Shown here in pieces: positions 1 through 17,788 of a stretch of DNA of 64,000 bases. The notes below the pieces were generated by a model. The model had not been told where the DNA came from. It ran no database searches and saw only the letters and a program-made list of their open reading frames with translations. The position numbers and the translations under genes were made by a program. The number at the start of each line of letters is the position of its first letter. Positions within the stretch are counted from its first letter, which is position 1. Where the stretch lies: the NCBI GenBank assembly GCA_036852015.1, contig JAANDG010000170.1, positions 1-64,000 of the forward strand, read 5' to 3'. This DNA comes from Pelodera strongyloides. Taxonomy: Eukaryota; Nematoda; Chromadorea; Rhabditida; Rhabditidae.

Positions 1-726
1 CACTCGTTCTCGGGAACTTTTCTTTCGGGACAGCTAAGTCGTTGATTTAGAAGACCTCATTTCAAACCGTGGCTGCATAAATTATTTTATTTTGCTGCGC
101 CACCAAATTCCATCACTTATCCAACTGCTGTCTTAACGATCATTTCTGACACTGGAAACTATCAGGGGGAAATTAATTGTACTGTCTCTTTCTACGGTAA
201 TGATCTGGCATGTAGGCGACCTTTATTTATGTGTTCTCATTATGGAACGGAAATTGGAAATTGACCAATTAGTGTTCAAAGGCATTTTGTATTTGTCAGG
301 GTTCAACCACGCGCCCCAAAAAAATTTCCCTTTGTCGTCAGACAAAGCTTCGCTCATGAACCTCTGAACAGTCCACATTGCGGCATTGTTGCTTTCAGTG
401 TTTCCGGCACTCGCTTACATGCACCTCATATTGTTAGCTTGTTCGCGAAGTGTACGGACCTTTGGCCGTATAATGCTTTTCCAAAATACTGTACTTAAGT
501 AATATAAAACAACATTTAATATTTTGTTTGTGATAGATCGGAGGTGCGCAAGGAAATGTCCTTCCATTAAAACAAGGCTGGATAGAACCGGATAAAGAAT
601 GCGAGTCTTTACATGTTTATATTGTGCCTCCACCTGACTGAGCCTTGAGGATAACACTTGGAAAGCATCGACCAAAGGTAATGTTACTAAAGGAGACATT
701 CACGACAAATAAATATTAAAGGACAC
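1..726. other. No gene recognised
   Basis: AT-rich sequence with only short, unconvincing open frames on either strand. I see no splice-consistent exon and no family motif. Confidence 0.5.
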
Positions 727-1163
727 GAGAACTAAGTGTACAATTTCTTTATTTTCATCGGAAGATGATGGTGTTAGCTTCCAATCGACTTACCTTGTAA
801 AGCACAAGTTTTTTTACCTTGAGAAGGACTAAATCAGCATAATGCTTTGAATTCTACCACAGTTCTTTATCGTAGTCTTTGTCTCCCGGTGGTATCTGAC
901 TCGTATTGCGTGTGTCCCAAGGGTATCTGGATATCAGTTGCACCCTTTTTTTCTTATTGTGTGTCTCGAGGGTATATGTATCTATAGCCAGATACCTTCG
1001 GGACACACAATACGATAAATAACTTTGATCGAATTCAAAGCATTATACTAATTTATTCCTTCTAATCAAAAGCTACTTGATAAGGCTGTTTTTTGGAAGC
1101 TAACACCATCATCTTTCGATAAAAGGGGGGGGGGGGGGAATTGTACGCTTATGGTTAGTTCTC
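727..1163. mobile_element. Foldback-type DNA element with imperfect terminal inverted repeats
   Basis: The left end (727-784) and right end (1093-1163) are inverted copies of each other. GAGAACTAA at 727-735 pairs with TTAGTTCTC at 1155-1163. The 27 bases at 758-784 match the inverse of 1093-1119 with one mismatch. A second, inner inverted pair carries GTGTCCC and a TATCTGG core (near 905-935 and 975-1010). There is no coding capacity, so this looks like a non-autonomous palindromic transposon. A G14 run sits inside the right arm only. Confidence 0.75.
1125..1138 (+). repeat. Homopolymer G14 tract
   Basis: Fourteen consecutive G bases lie inside the right terminal arm of the foldback element. 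The equivalent place in the left arm holds about six mixed bases (TCTTTA, 747-752), so the G-run appears to have been gained or expanded after the two arms were copied. Confidence 0.9.
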
Positions 1164-1191
1164 ATGAGTTTTGGTGAGCCTGACGATTTAA

Positions 1192-1546
1192 AGGGATCGG
1201 CTCACCTCAAATCGTGTCTGTTTTTTTTGTTTCTTTATTTTCTATAAGGGATAATAAAAATTTGGAATACAAAAAGTAGTGTTCTATTTCAATACTCACG
1301 AAGATATTAGGTGATAAAGTGGTGGATCGATCGGCCCGAAATGAAAAAGTGTAATTGTCCTGCCTTGTTTGTATGGGACAATTAACACTTTTTCATTTCG
1401 GGCCGATCGATCCACCACTTTATCACCTAATATCTTCGTGAGTATTGAAATATAACACTACTTGTTGTATTCCAAATTTTTATTATCCCTTATAGAAAAT
1501 AAAGAAACAAAAAAAAACAGACACGATTTGAGGTGAGCCGATCCCT
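1192..1546. mobile_element. Palindromic MITE, copy A (TTAA target duplication)
   Basis: About 355 bp made of two near-perfect inverted arms (1192-1359 and 1376-1546) around a short unpaired centre. The ends read AGGGATCGG inwards on both sides and are flanked by TTAA at 1188-1191 and 1547-1550. TTAA duplications are typical of piggyBac-type and some Mariner-like MITEs. No ORF is present. A second copy lies at 52304-52660. GGTGAGCC at 1172-1179, just outside the left end, resembles an element end and may be a remnant of another copy. Confidence 0.85.
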
Positions 1547-1550
1547 TTAA

Positions 1551-2278
1551 GCATTTTTCACTGTCAAAAGATAAATTCCGATAATTTGTAATAAATACCA
1601 GTATTTGAATGAAACATAAACATTTGATTTTTGGAGATCAATTCCAATGACTTGCTTCCCTTTTTATATTTCTCTTTCAAAAATTTAAACGTTTGTAGCC
1701 GTGTCATACAACGTTTACTTATGGATGAGTGATTTTGAAACGAGATCAACCGAAACATCAAGGACATTTGATGGTTTTCAGTGGATTTCCTTTTTGGGAA
1801 GTTTTTGTGAAGATTTACAAATTCGTCATTTTGATTTATTCACTGGGTTGTATATGGCGATTCAGAGGGAATAGCGAGGACGCTACTCCTTTAATTCCAG
1901 GGTCTGACTTTGCTTTTAGTTCTACGCACAGGCTTGTTCAATAGCACAAATAATGTATGTATCCCATGCTTCATTCACCTTTTTTATCCATGCAGGGATC
2001 TACGTTAAGTAATGAGCATACACAAGGGAACAAAATCGAAAATGCACATAACTCTTGAACATTTTTCCCTGATTTACTTCATTTTTTGAACAGTGTTGAG
2101 ATGATCAAAATTGCCGAGTACATTTCACATCGCCTGCAAATATGTTCATTAACTTGTTGAACCAAATAACTTGTCCTCATTTGTATTATTCCTTTGTTGA
2201 CGGATCGTCGCGTTGCCTCGAGCTTTTGCACCAGTTTCAAAGTCAATTTTTTTTGTAATTCATGTCATTTCTTTTCAG
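1551..2278. other. No gene recognised
   Basis: AT-rich sequence between the MITE and a possible exon. Short ORFs at 1564-1767 (minus) and 1729-1944 (plus) show no motif or splice context. Confidence 0.5.
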
Positions 2279-2366
2279 TCAAGAATGTTAAAACCGGTGC
2301 GCCACGCGGCCCACATCAAAAGGACTCTCTCGGGATCAACTAAGCCTAACTCCAAACCGAATATAT
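2279..2366 (+). CDS. Candidate 5' coding exon of the PRKX-like kinase
   Basis: A strong acceptor (CTTTTCAG, ending 2278) precedes ATG at 2285, and a strong donor (GTAAGT) follows 2366. The exon encodes 27 residues plus one base and is rich in Lys, Arg and His. One leftover base is exactly the phase needed to enter the kinase exon whose acceptor ends at 9553, giving a 381-residue protein. The acceptor with a nearby ATG fits spliced-leader trans-splicing. The intron would be 7.2 kb, and a phase match alone has a one-in-three chance, so the link is tentative. The open frame continues past the donor to 2860, but that part shows no recognisable feature. Confidence 0.4.
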
Positions 2367-5300
2367 GTAAGTTTTACGCCCGCAGTCACTTTACAATTCA
2401 AGTTTTGTACAAAATACGGCGGAATTGTGCTTTGCACAATGTCGATAGATTAGGCTCTTCGAGAAAGCCTACGCTTTGTGAATGGTTGACGTGCACATTA
2501 TTCAATATGATAGAAAAAAACGACCACATTGCAATTATCTTGTATCAAATTTCGAAATTAACTTTGTTGTCAGTAATGAAAACTGGCTTTCTTACATTGA
2601 GCAAACGCCCAGCGATCTTATGTTTCTTATACTTCCGAACTATCTTGGTGTTCTTGTGTGTGTGTGCTCTAAATGTCTGCATAGGCACTTATAACCTAGT
2701 TAAATGTGTATCAGACCCTACTCAAAATAACCATGAGCAAACATATTCGGCGGGTTCGAGAGCGGTTTCCAGCTTTACGCAGTTCTCTTTGAGTTCGAAC
2801 CTTTTTTTCCAACAAAACTCTCGAAAGCACGAGAACTACGCAATGCTGCTCGAAAATTAGTAATCGGCAAAAGTGAGTTTTGCAATCTAATCACGTGAAA
2901 CACACGAATCATGGACCCTTGGAGCGTTGATTAACCCTTTTTAGAATAGTGAATTTTTTTAAGCTAGATGAGTTAACGGAAAGGGGTTTACGTATATCTT
3001 AAGTCATAAATTCAAGCGTAACTGGCTGCGAAGAAGGTACTGTTGGTCACTCATCACTCGAAAGTTTTTCGCATTGTGTAATTGATGCGGCGCTTATTTT
3101 TGTGTTTCTCTAGTATGTTGTGTGTCCACGGGACCCCTCTTTTAGTGTAAGGCTATCAGCCGTAAAAGATCCATTCGCTCTCCTTCACACGTATAGCACT
3201 GAATGCGTACAACTAAACAAAGTTTTCCACTCCGGACTTGATGTATGCTTATCTTAATATACTTGGCTTCATCTACTTTATAGTCTCATTTCTTATCCCT
3301 GAGGTCACAATCACTGTTCGTAGTAATCGTTCAAAGCTGAAAGACAACTGTCAGTAAAGTTACTATTGTGGCCCACTACTTGCTGTGTCAGTAGTTCTTT
3401 GATCAGTTGTTTGTTTTCCTGGTTTTTAGATCATTACTACAATAACACTACCAAAAGATTCAGATCTAGGGGAGTTGATGCTGTTTTTCTAAATAATGCA
3501 TAAAATCGTGGCGAGACAAGTGTGCTGCGGATACCTTCATGGAAATAATCAAAGATACCGCTAAGGCAGAAAATTAGAAAGTTTGTCACGGTAATTCCAA
3601 TATATTTTCGTTAACTCTGTTCCTAAGACTGTTCAGAAACCATGAGCAACGCCCTTTCTCCAAAATAAAATGTGCACCAATTAATGGCGGTTTTTGGAGG
3701 CGTACTTGTTGTTATATGATTTTTGTTTGTTCCGAAACTTAATGTCCCAAATATTGGGGTGAAGGCAGCAAATTGTCTTATTGTTAGATAAAAGATGCAT
3801 GACTAATAATGCAGCACAATCTACCCATAAAGGCTTACCTAGAGCAAAGGCAACAGTAGATTTTATTTGGAAATTTTCTTTTATAGCTACAACCAGAGAC
3901 CACTGCCTTCATTAGCAGGTAAAGTGTAAACAATTCCGTTGCTGAAAAGTGCAATTTATTCACAGGGGTTAACATTTTTATTTCTGTGTTGATTGCATAT
4001 TCTTTTCAGTTTTTTTTTCTTCAAAAACATGGGCACCGCCAAGCATAAGTTTATGCAAAATTTTACATAAATTTTAAAGGGACTTATTCCACCAACGAAT
4101 CCATCGTGTAAATACCCATATTATAGTTTTGCACTTATCATCAAATTAGACTCTTCAAGAATACTGGAGCGTACTTTTCCGTGCACAAACACAAAGAATG
4201 AAGAAATAGCTATATATAGATAGACAAGACACATCTTCTTTCCGCACTCCCCGTCAAAATATACATGTAATTGTAAAGCGCATCTATTTATAGCCATACG
4301 CCTGCAGTCTGCACTGCGCATCAAAGACAACTGCACTATTTCCAGACATGCTTATTATTAAAAAGTATATGCCAATTCGATTACTCTATTCGTGAATTTT
4401 ATTTTAAAACCCACATTGGTAGGTTGCATCCGTAATGAAGAATGGACGCGGAGATTAAGAACGATAAGTTTAGGTAGAATTCCAGTCTTTACTGAGAATT
4501 ACAGATGACATAGTGAGACTGCGTAATTCACTTCGTTTCCGTTCCAGATAAATCAACCTCTACGTCTGTTCCAGACTGTTTTCAGATTAAGCAATACACT
4601 GGATACACATGCAGCTCGTTGCCAATATAAGTCAGTCTATCACAATAGCATTGGCAGTCAATGCCCATGACAGTATTCTCAAAGAGTCTTTTCTCGATCC
4701 GATCTAATTCCGCTATTTTATCACTACCAACGGCTGACGTAAGAGACCAACTGTTACATAGCCTGCCGAGTATCACAGATAAATTTAGATCAATCGTGAG
4801 TTGATTAAGAAAGAACCAAAAATCGTCTAGATGCAACTTGTGTAGGTGTAAGACTATGTATTCCTACTATTAAACTTGGCCGTAGATATAGGTAAACTAG
4901 TGTGTTTTTGTAGGATAGTGTTTCATTGCATTGGGCAATACATTGTAGCTGTATATATACAATAAAAACAACGTGAGAAAGTGCGTTGTACTAATTAGCA
5001 CGCACACGGGTCTTATATGTAGCATTTGAAACTAAAACACTACTATTCCCAGTTAATGAACCCTAATGGGACAATATTGAGTATTACCCCATTCTCGAAA
5101 GTTGATAGTTTTTTTATAGAGTTCAGACGTTGAGAACGCCTCGAAGAGTTTATTTTGGGAGCCATTGTTTTTATAACCCCCGTTTATCTGTGTGTGATCA
5201 AGCACATCTATTTGTCTACTGCAGATATCTCAGTGAGAGTATCCAATTTGTATTTTCCCCTACCAACACCTTGCGTTTTCAAGTTTTAACTCCAAACTTA

Positions 5301-5766
5301 CCGCGTTCGTTTTTTTTTTCAACCAACCGCAGTAGCTCCTTAGTATGAATCCTTTCTATTACAGAAAACGAATGCTTTGTACGCAGTTTACTTTTTTTGA
5401 GCTGATTATTATCACTTGAGTGTGTTTATAGTTAGCATCAAAATGTAGCATTGTGAAACAAAGGATAGAGTGCTCTTTGCGAATAATTAACTATGCCGTA
5501 TTTTTTATTCCTTACGTCCGCTCTTCATCTAATCTATTTGATTAAACCCAATCCTTTTATGAAAGAAGAAAATAAACTTTTCAATTCGAAAATTGTTTGC
5601 GGCAACGCTTTAGGCAAAATAATCATATTGTTTACGGTGTGCGGTGTGCTCACAGTCTAATTGTGATTTGGTAATGTCGGAACAAACAATAATAATGTCA
5701 CCGCCCCCTTACTCACATAAACACAAACTTTCTACTTTATTTTGAAAACAATTTAGAAATTTGACA

Positions 5767-6056
5767 TTTACAATTATATGTGCAACTCACAAAGTGAAGG
5801 TTGATGAAATTATGCCTCCCACCTTATTCTGTCAACTCTAATAATTACCCAAACGATGAAGACAATCGTTTCCTGTCATAGTATTCTATCCAATAAAAAT
5901 TATTATTTCACGATATACTGACTGTCCTCGATAAAAGGGATCTGGGAAAATAATCGGTGAATTTTGTAAGATTTGTCAACAGATTATTCACTCTTTTTAA
6001 TAGGCTTTTCGCTGAGGCTAAGCCCTTGTTTACAATTATATGTGCAACTCACAAAG
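5767..6056 (+). repeat. 28-bp direct repeat, two exact copies 262 bp apart
   Basis: The units are 5767-5794 and 6029-6056, both beginning TTTACAATTATATGTG and identical over 28 bases. The intervening sequence is not repeated. The origin is unknown; it could be a remnant of a mobile element or a local duplication. Confidence 0.8.
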
Positions 6057-8612
6057 AAAATCCAACACTCTTGTTCAAAAGCAATAGTCCTTGCAGGTAA
6101 GGAATACAAAGGCACATTATGTTTTAGTCGCTCCTTGAGTGATTAATTATAGCGGACAATAATTTTTTAATAAGAATTAATTGGGCATCAACATAGTTTG
6201 TATTATTATTTTGTCATTGTTCACACCCCCTTCAATTTAACCAACAATAAGCGCTGTTTTCCGCGTACATCTCGTTTGAGTTCCGCAACTGTTTTTTGAA
6301 GGCTCTTGAGGTACTGCACAAGACAGGTCTCCTTCATTCCTTCTAGTGCATACGTTCCCTAAACTTAAACACACACTTATACTTGATCAAGCAGCGATGT
6401 TTGCTTGGTTAGTTTATTGGTCCGGCAGCTAGTTCCTGGATACAACCGTGTTTAATGCATCCTAATTTCCACCCAAAGATTCTTCCATCATTAACTGTAT
6501 AATCTTTAATTGTATAATAACAAAATGATTATTTCTTATATAATTGTTTACATAGTATCCCTTCAGGGGGGAATAAATTCCTTATTCTTGCCCAGAACGC
6601 TCGTTTTTTTAAATATCAAGCCAATTAACTGGATTTGATATCTAGATTGGCTTATGGCCTTTTAACTAATATCGTGTTTGTTATCTGCTAATGGTAAGCA
6701 AGATGATTCCCGTTACTGCAAAGTATGTAACATTGCAAAAGTAAATTGTATGTTACTAGAGGTTGTATTGCTAAATGTTCTTCCGAAAGACTGAGTTTAA
6801 CTTCAATTTGTTTCGTGTGTAGAAAGCGCGAATTTGCCCGGTATAATAGAAAAGCGAGCAAGAAAACCACGATTGTTTCTTGTTTCCAATTTGTACACAA
6901 AAGCTAGATTGTCGAAGTCTGTTTGTGCTAATCCGCTAATCACACAATCATATTCTTAGAGATATATAGATTAAGTGGTAGACACTGGGTAATGACAAAT
7001 CTGTGGGCGATCTTACTGACCTTCTTTATTGACAAATTCCTTGTAACGCAAGAAAGCCATTGACCAAGACAGTTGCAGCAGTTAAAGTTGGAACTAGCCT
7101 AGTGTTTCCCTCCATTTGCCTTTCGATTTGCTGCATTCCAGGAAGGCTGAATACGTTAACAGTAGACTTTTTCCCTCCCCCTTTGGTATTCCTAAAAACT
7201 ACCTCGGTGTCCCTTCCAAGAAAGTATTTTGAGCATTCGTCCCAGGTTAGAGCCTTTGATTCTCCTAGTTCCTTCCTTGGTCCCGCCCCTTTCAATCGTG
7301 GTGGGCTGGGCCAACACAGACCCGTCTCTGATCTGAACACTTCCAGCAGCCATCATGAAAGAACTGGTTGAACCACAATTTGACGTTTCAAACATTCGAA
7401 TGCTTTGGGATGTAAGCTACCGAGGCTTCACTGTCAATCCCATTGTTCAACACCTATCATGTCTCTATGATTAACGAATCTAAGCTGGCCTTTTCTCCTA
7501 TATGATCTTATCTCCAAATGTTACAAGTAAAGCAATGGTCATGAAATGTCCATAGACGGAATTTATTTCCATTGTGACCTAAAATCAATTTAGTGACTGA
7601 ACATTGACATTGTGTTGTGGTCAGCTTGTAACTGGATGAGCTGCGCATCTATTTGCTTTTTTTTCCGAAATCATCAATCGTGACGAATACATCCAAGATC
7701 TCCGTAGTCTCATTTATATCTCGTTTCAAAACACAAACCGCCAAAATTACATAGATTCGCGTTTGTGTTTTTAATATTCATGTTCACTATCACTTCCACT
7801 TTCCTTCCATTAACATTCAATTTACGGTTTATTACCATTTGTCCAATTTTCTTCCAGTTATTATGGCCATTTGATGAGCAATTACTCACATCCTTTAAAA
7901 TGCTATTCGTCTCTCATTTCTCCTTTCCCTAATTCCGGTTCAAATTAGGCAATGTTAATTTCTACTGTCTGGTTAATTTCCATACTTTTGAGTATAACGT
8001 TGTAAGCGCTCATTTTGAATTTTCTCTAAATACTCTGGAGGTTATTCATGTTCTTTTGAGCCTTCTTCCAAGGTGTTGCCGGGCTTTTGGTCCCCACTAA
8101 AACTTGATAAATTAGCCAGGGATTGGACAACTGCCCACCTTTTTATGTCTTTTTTTGGATTTCTTACAACAGTGCCCATCAGAAAACAGATCTTCCAAGG
8201 CAACACCTTATTCTCGTGATTCCGGAAATAATTATTTGCCTAATTCTTACATTATTCCCTCTAAAGTTAATAATAAGGTGCTTATTTGAAGAAAAAAACA
8301 CAATAGTTAAGCAATTAATTAGTGTGCGCGCCCTAACTGCCGACCGCACATAGAACGGATAAAAAAAATCGCCAGTTCTGCTGGTACAATAACCTACTAT
8401 CGCTATTTTCGAATCTCTTTCTGCTATACGATTCGCTTTCATGAACGCATTTTTTTAATAATCGGTGTGTTCTCTTTTGATGTGTATAAAGAAGGCTCTT
8501 GTTGGTTAGGGCCCACCCTCAAGTCTGTATCTCTTCGAACTCAATAATCTCTAGTCATCTTTGAAATATTCTTGTTCACTTTAGTCTATGCTCTGTCTTT
8601 ATTTCTATTCCG

Positions 8613-8669
8613 ATCTCTCTCTATCTCTCTCTATCTCTCTGTATCTCTCTCTCCCTCTCTCTCCATCTC
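8613..8669 (+). repeat. CT-rich simple repeat
   Basis: Runs of TCTCTC broken by TA and CC interruptions. It is a microsatellite-like tract and fits the pyrimidine richness of the surrounding plus strand. Confidence 0.85.
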
Positions 8670-9564
8670 GACTGCTTCAATGACTAGGCTCATTCAACTG
8701 GATTGCCCCTAGCTTTCGACTATACTATGGCTAAACTCTTTTTCGCCGAGACAACCTATTTTAGGCAGCACCAAGTATCTCCCCCCGTGCAGGATCCGTT
8801 TTTTGATATACTCACTAACTATGTATGTAGTAGACGTTCCGCCCCGTTTCAAAAGAGTCTAGTCTATAATGTCTAGGACATTATTTAAGGGCAACCACCC
8901 AGACATTATTCATGCAATTTGTTTTGTATCAACCATGTAGTGTGGTTGTTCTAGTTCCAATCTTCTTTAATCCAATGAAACATTGTCTCATCTTTCGCAA
9001 AACACATCAGCTTTTTGGAGTGTAATCATGTTTGAATCCTCTTGAACCGATGAATCAGTTTTGTTTTTGTCAATCAAACGAACTCAGCATCCTTCTTTTG
9101 TTTTGTAACAAAATCTTTCGAAATTAACACATTTCTTTTATATGGCCATCGTTTAAGCCCGACAAAATTGCATACTTTTCCTAGTTTCTGAGGTGTAAAT
9201 AACCCTGTTTGGCTGCAAACTGCGCACACGCAATTGACGTAAACAAATAAATTTGGTTCCTACATCCGCTTCCTTGCAAACACGAAATCCCAATTTCCTT
9301 ATTCTCACAAACGCTTGGATTCTGGAAACATGTATCAAACACGTAATTTCCGTTCCAGGAGCGATCATAATATAAATGCCGCGTCTCTGGTTTTTGGAAT
9401 TGTTTTCTTCATTCTGTGTATTTATTCTGTAAATCTGTGCCGTCATGTCGTTGCTCTGATGGTCATAATCATATTATCTTCTGATAGGCGTCATTTGTTT
9501 TCTAGGTATGTAGTTGTTTAATGTAGGGCTCATGATGTATTGCCTGATTTCAGTCTCCAGCTGC

Positions 9565-14739
<5,175 letters not shown>

Positions 14740-16598
14740 ATTGGACCGCAGACCATAGTGTCTCTAAATGTCGTCAATGACGTATAATGGAAATAAGCGC
14801 TTCTTATCTGTGTATGTATTTGTTCTTAATTATAGGTGGTTTGCCAGAGACGGTCCCTCGAACAGTAAGCGTAACCCTTGTTACTGCTTACTAATGCGAA
14901 ACTGTTCTCGCTTAAAATACAGTTTACATTAACATTCCAAATAGCTCTATTAACATTGGTTGCATTAATTTGCGACTTTGCCGATTTTCTGGTGATTGAT
15001 ATGTGTACAATGTTTCTTTGCATCGAATACTAATAAGGTTGTCATTGCTTAGTGTGTTTGTTATGTGAGTGTGCCCTTTTATACATAGACATCAAGGTAT
15101 CGCTGTCTCGTATTTTTGTAAGTAGGAATCTAGTGTATTTTCTGATCTCCTAATGGTGTTTTCCAAAGGAAAACAAGTGTCACATCCTGTGTTGGTAGTC
15201 AAACTGTGCTTATACACATTGCTTGCCTGTTCGAGAAATGAAAGAAGCTGACGGAATGTTATCTACATTGTCTCAGAAGTTGTACACTTTTCCGAGCACA
15301 AATAACAGTTTCAGTCCTTTATTTGTTGTAAGTTCGGGGTTGCTTCCTTCTGAGACTTTGATGAGACACATTTATGGTTCCTCGTTAATAATTATTTTAA
15401 CCCGGAATCATTACTGATTCACGTGATCTACTCTTTTCTGTTTTCGCTTCGTGACCTGTGCTTTTTCAAGGCATATGAAGGCGTGCAGCACAGAGCTCCA
15501 TGGCTCCATCTATCGCTTTTCGTACCTGCCAAGTAAATATTTTAATGTTTTTCTTTCATTCATTAAGAGATTTTTAGCGTCTCTTATTTTTATTCTTATA
15601 TTTTATCTACTAATCTTTTATGTCTTTTACCGTTTGGTACTCTTTGTGATACTTTCTTGTATAATTTAAGAAAATCGAGCTTCCCAATTGTGTAGCAATA
15701 GTTCAAATTGTGGCATTAATAGTCCGTGCTTTAGCCTCAAATGTTACTCTGATATTGACTTGGCAAATACACGTCCAAATGTTCCTTTATTTACTAATTC
15801 AGTTCATAACTACGAGGATTCCGATTATTGTTGTACCCAAATTGATGAAAGAATTACTTTCGTGTCGATTTTTTTACTCGCAGTTAGCCGTATAATTTAC
15901 CGTGAATTGTGAAGAGAGATTTTGTGCTAATAAAGACATTATACATAAAGTTCCTTGTTTTACAACACGTCCTTTTGTGAGTCCTTTTGTGAAAACCTTC
16001 TCTTTTAAAAAAGCTCCGTTTCTTTGAAACATGATGCTTAGAGTTCTTTAATTCTTGTGATTTGGTATCCAAGGAGAATCCATGCCTTCCTGCATATTAG
16101 AATAGTCTTGCAGTCAAAGCAGAATACATATGAAAACTCACACGGTGAACGAATAAATAATAAATGGTGTTAGTGGAGGTCGGGAATAATTCGACAAACA
16201 AACCAGCTCATTTTGCATAAATTCTGTTCTGGAAGTGCCTCGCCTTTCTTTCGATATGTTCAATTTGGTGTATGGCTTATAAAAACCTAGATAGTACTTT
16301 CACTGATCGTAATAGATAAGGATTATTCAAAACAATTGTGCGCACAATGCAAGCAGAAAAAGACGTGAGAAAAAATAGTTTTTTTTTGTCGGAAGATTTT
16401 AAACATGAATCCAAATATTTGTTCTATATTACCTGAATCATGGAAAAGTTATGAGCATGAAATATTTCTTGTACTCTTTTGGTTTCTCACTTCAGGTTAT
16501 TTTGGTCTGATTTTGTAGTGTGTGGGTTTTAATTTCGTGGATAACAGATCGTTTATCCAATGCGTGGAAATAGCAATTTATTTACATATATTTTAGAA
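14740..16598. other. Intergenic, no gene recognised
   Basis: Holds the 3' flank of the kinase and the 5' flank of the next plus-strand gene. Short ORFs (15223-15417, 15451-15669, 15688-15912) have no start in good context and no motif. An exact 12-bp tandem duplication lies at 15969-15992. Confidence 0.55.
15969..15992 (+). repeat. Exact 12-bp tandem duplication
   Basis: GTCCTTTTGTGA occurs twice in a row with no mismatch. It is one of several similar small duplications in the window. Confidence 0.9.
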
Positions 16599-17788
16599 AT
16601 GGGTGAGGCCAATGTGTTCAATACATTCAGTTTCAATAAATGGGCGGAACAAAAAAAAGAGGAGGAAATCGATAAAGAAACAAAGGCCAGGAGACATGAG
16701 CAGGTACTGGTATAATACCGTAAAATTAACTTGACAAAAATAAATCAGGTTTCGGAAACCAGGAAGTCGCATAACACCCCTTTAAATATGGGCAAAATAC
16801 GTTTCAGATTCGACGCCTCAAAGACAAGCTGCGTAAAGAGCGAGCGCTCAGGGAAGCTGGTATGGGAGATGGAGATCTAGACATGGATGCCCTAATTGAA
16901 GCCATTCAAAACGCACAACACACGGAATTAGAAGACGACTATGAGGAGACTGTTATTGGTGCGGATTGGATGATAATCACTCATAGTTACTCACAGATCA
17001 GAAAATTACTCCCGTTTTTACTGACATATTATCAGTTCTGCAACCAAGAAAGTGGAGCTCCACTTTCAAAACAGAGGAATTACCAGACTAGCACCTCTGG
17101 GTAAATGTGGACGTCCACTCTTTCATGGTACTGGAACTAAACTACACTGTATGCTTCAGTATATTAAAAGAAAGAGTGTTCAGAGGAAGAATCACAGAAA
17201 ACAAGCTCCGAGCCTGAGAAACCTATCGAAAACCCGCCAGAAAAGAAGAAAGAGCGGCCCGATATGATGTCGGATGACTATGTTTTGAGCGAAGTAAGAA
17301 AGTATCAACACGACCACCCTGATGGTGGCGATTATGCGAAGAAAAATGCTGAAGAAAACATCAAACCACCACCAACTCCACAGTCCAGGCCACGTAAGTC
17401 GCCATTTATGTATATTTAGTGGATGAGATAAAAAAATGGTACTGAATGTTTATCAGTAGTTACGATTTGTGTCATAGTAACTCGGACAAAGTTATTCCGC
17501 TGCTCCCCTTTTAAAGGGTGGGCCCACGAAAACGAACCTGTATTTATTATTTCTTCATAATTTCCCTAAGGGGTGATCAATGCAAATGGGATTTGTTTAG
17601 CCTCGCGTAAAAGTTGGGAGTACAACAGACGGTTCGCCGGTCTAGACAACAAAGAAAATTCGTCGAAGCAAAATGTGCCTGAGAAAGTCACGTCAAGAAC
17701 AAAAGAAGTGCCGTCCAGTAAAAGGCCCGAGACTCCCAAAGTAAGACCTTCTTCCTTCAAATACAATCGAAAGGTGACGAAAAACTAA
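16599..17788 (+). CDS. Orphan coiled-coil protein with a KEN motif
   Basis: Exons: 16599-16703, 16808-16958, 17184-17393, 17571-17788; 227 residues with phases 0, 1 and 1 that fit at every junction. The ATG lies two bases after a TTTTAG acceptor, which suggests spliced-leader addition. Residues 12-51 form a highly charged helix (KWAEQKKEEEIDKE then IRRLKDKLRKERALREAG). It is followed by MDALIEAIQ (61-69), which loosely recalls the autoregulatory DAD helix of diaphanous formins, but no FH2 exons are nearby and the basic flank of a DAD is missing. The middle and C-terminal parts are hydrophilic, rich in Pro, Ser and Lys, and include DNKEN (181-185), a possible APC/C KEN degron. I do not recognise the family and assign no function. 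The last intron uses an unusual CTAAG acceptor. Confidence 0.7.

Larger units (their letters stand above)
2367..9553. other. Long gene-poor stretch, possibly kinase intron 1
   Basis: No convincing exon chain was found in these 7.2 kb. Points of note: a 28-bp direct repeat (5767-5794 and 6029-6056), a CT-rich simple repeat (8613-8669), an 84-codon minus-strand ORF (4582-4836) that lacks an ATG, and a less AT-rich patch (7026-7395) open on both strands. If the exon at 2279-2366 belongs to the kinase, all of this is intron; otherwise it is intergenic. Confidence 0.45.

Noticed and set aside
2213..2860. 215-codon plus-strand open frame
   Set aside because: It starts at TTG, not ATG, and only the part 2285-2366 is bounded by good splice sites; the remainder shows no motif and its AT-rich hydrophobic composition looks like chance readthrough into intron.
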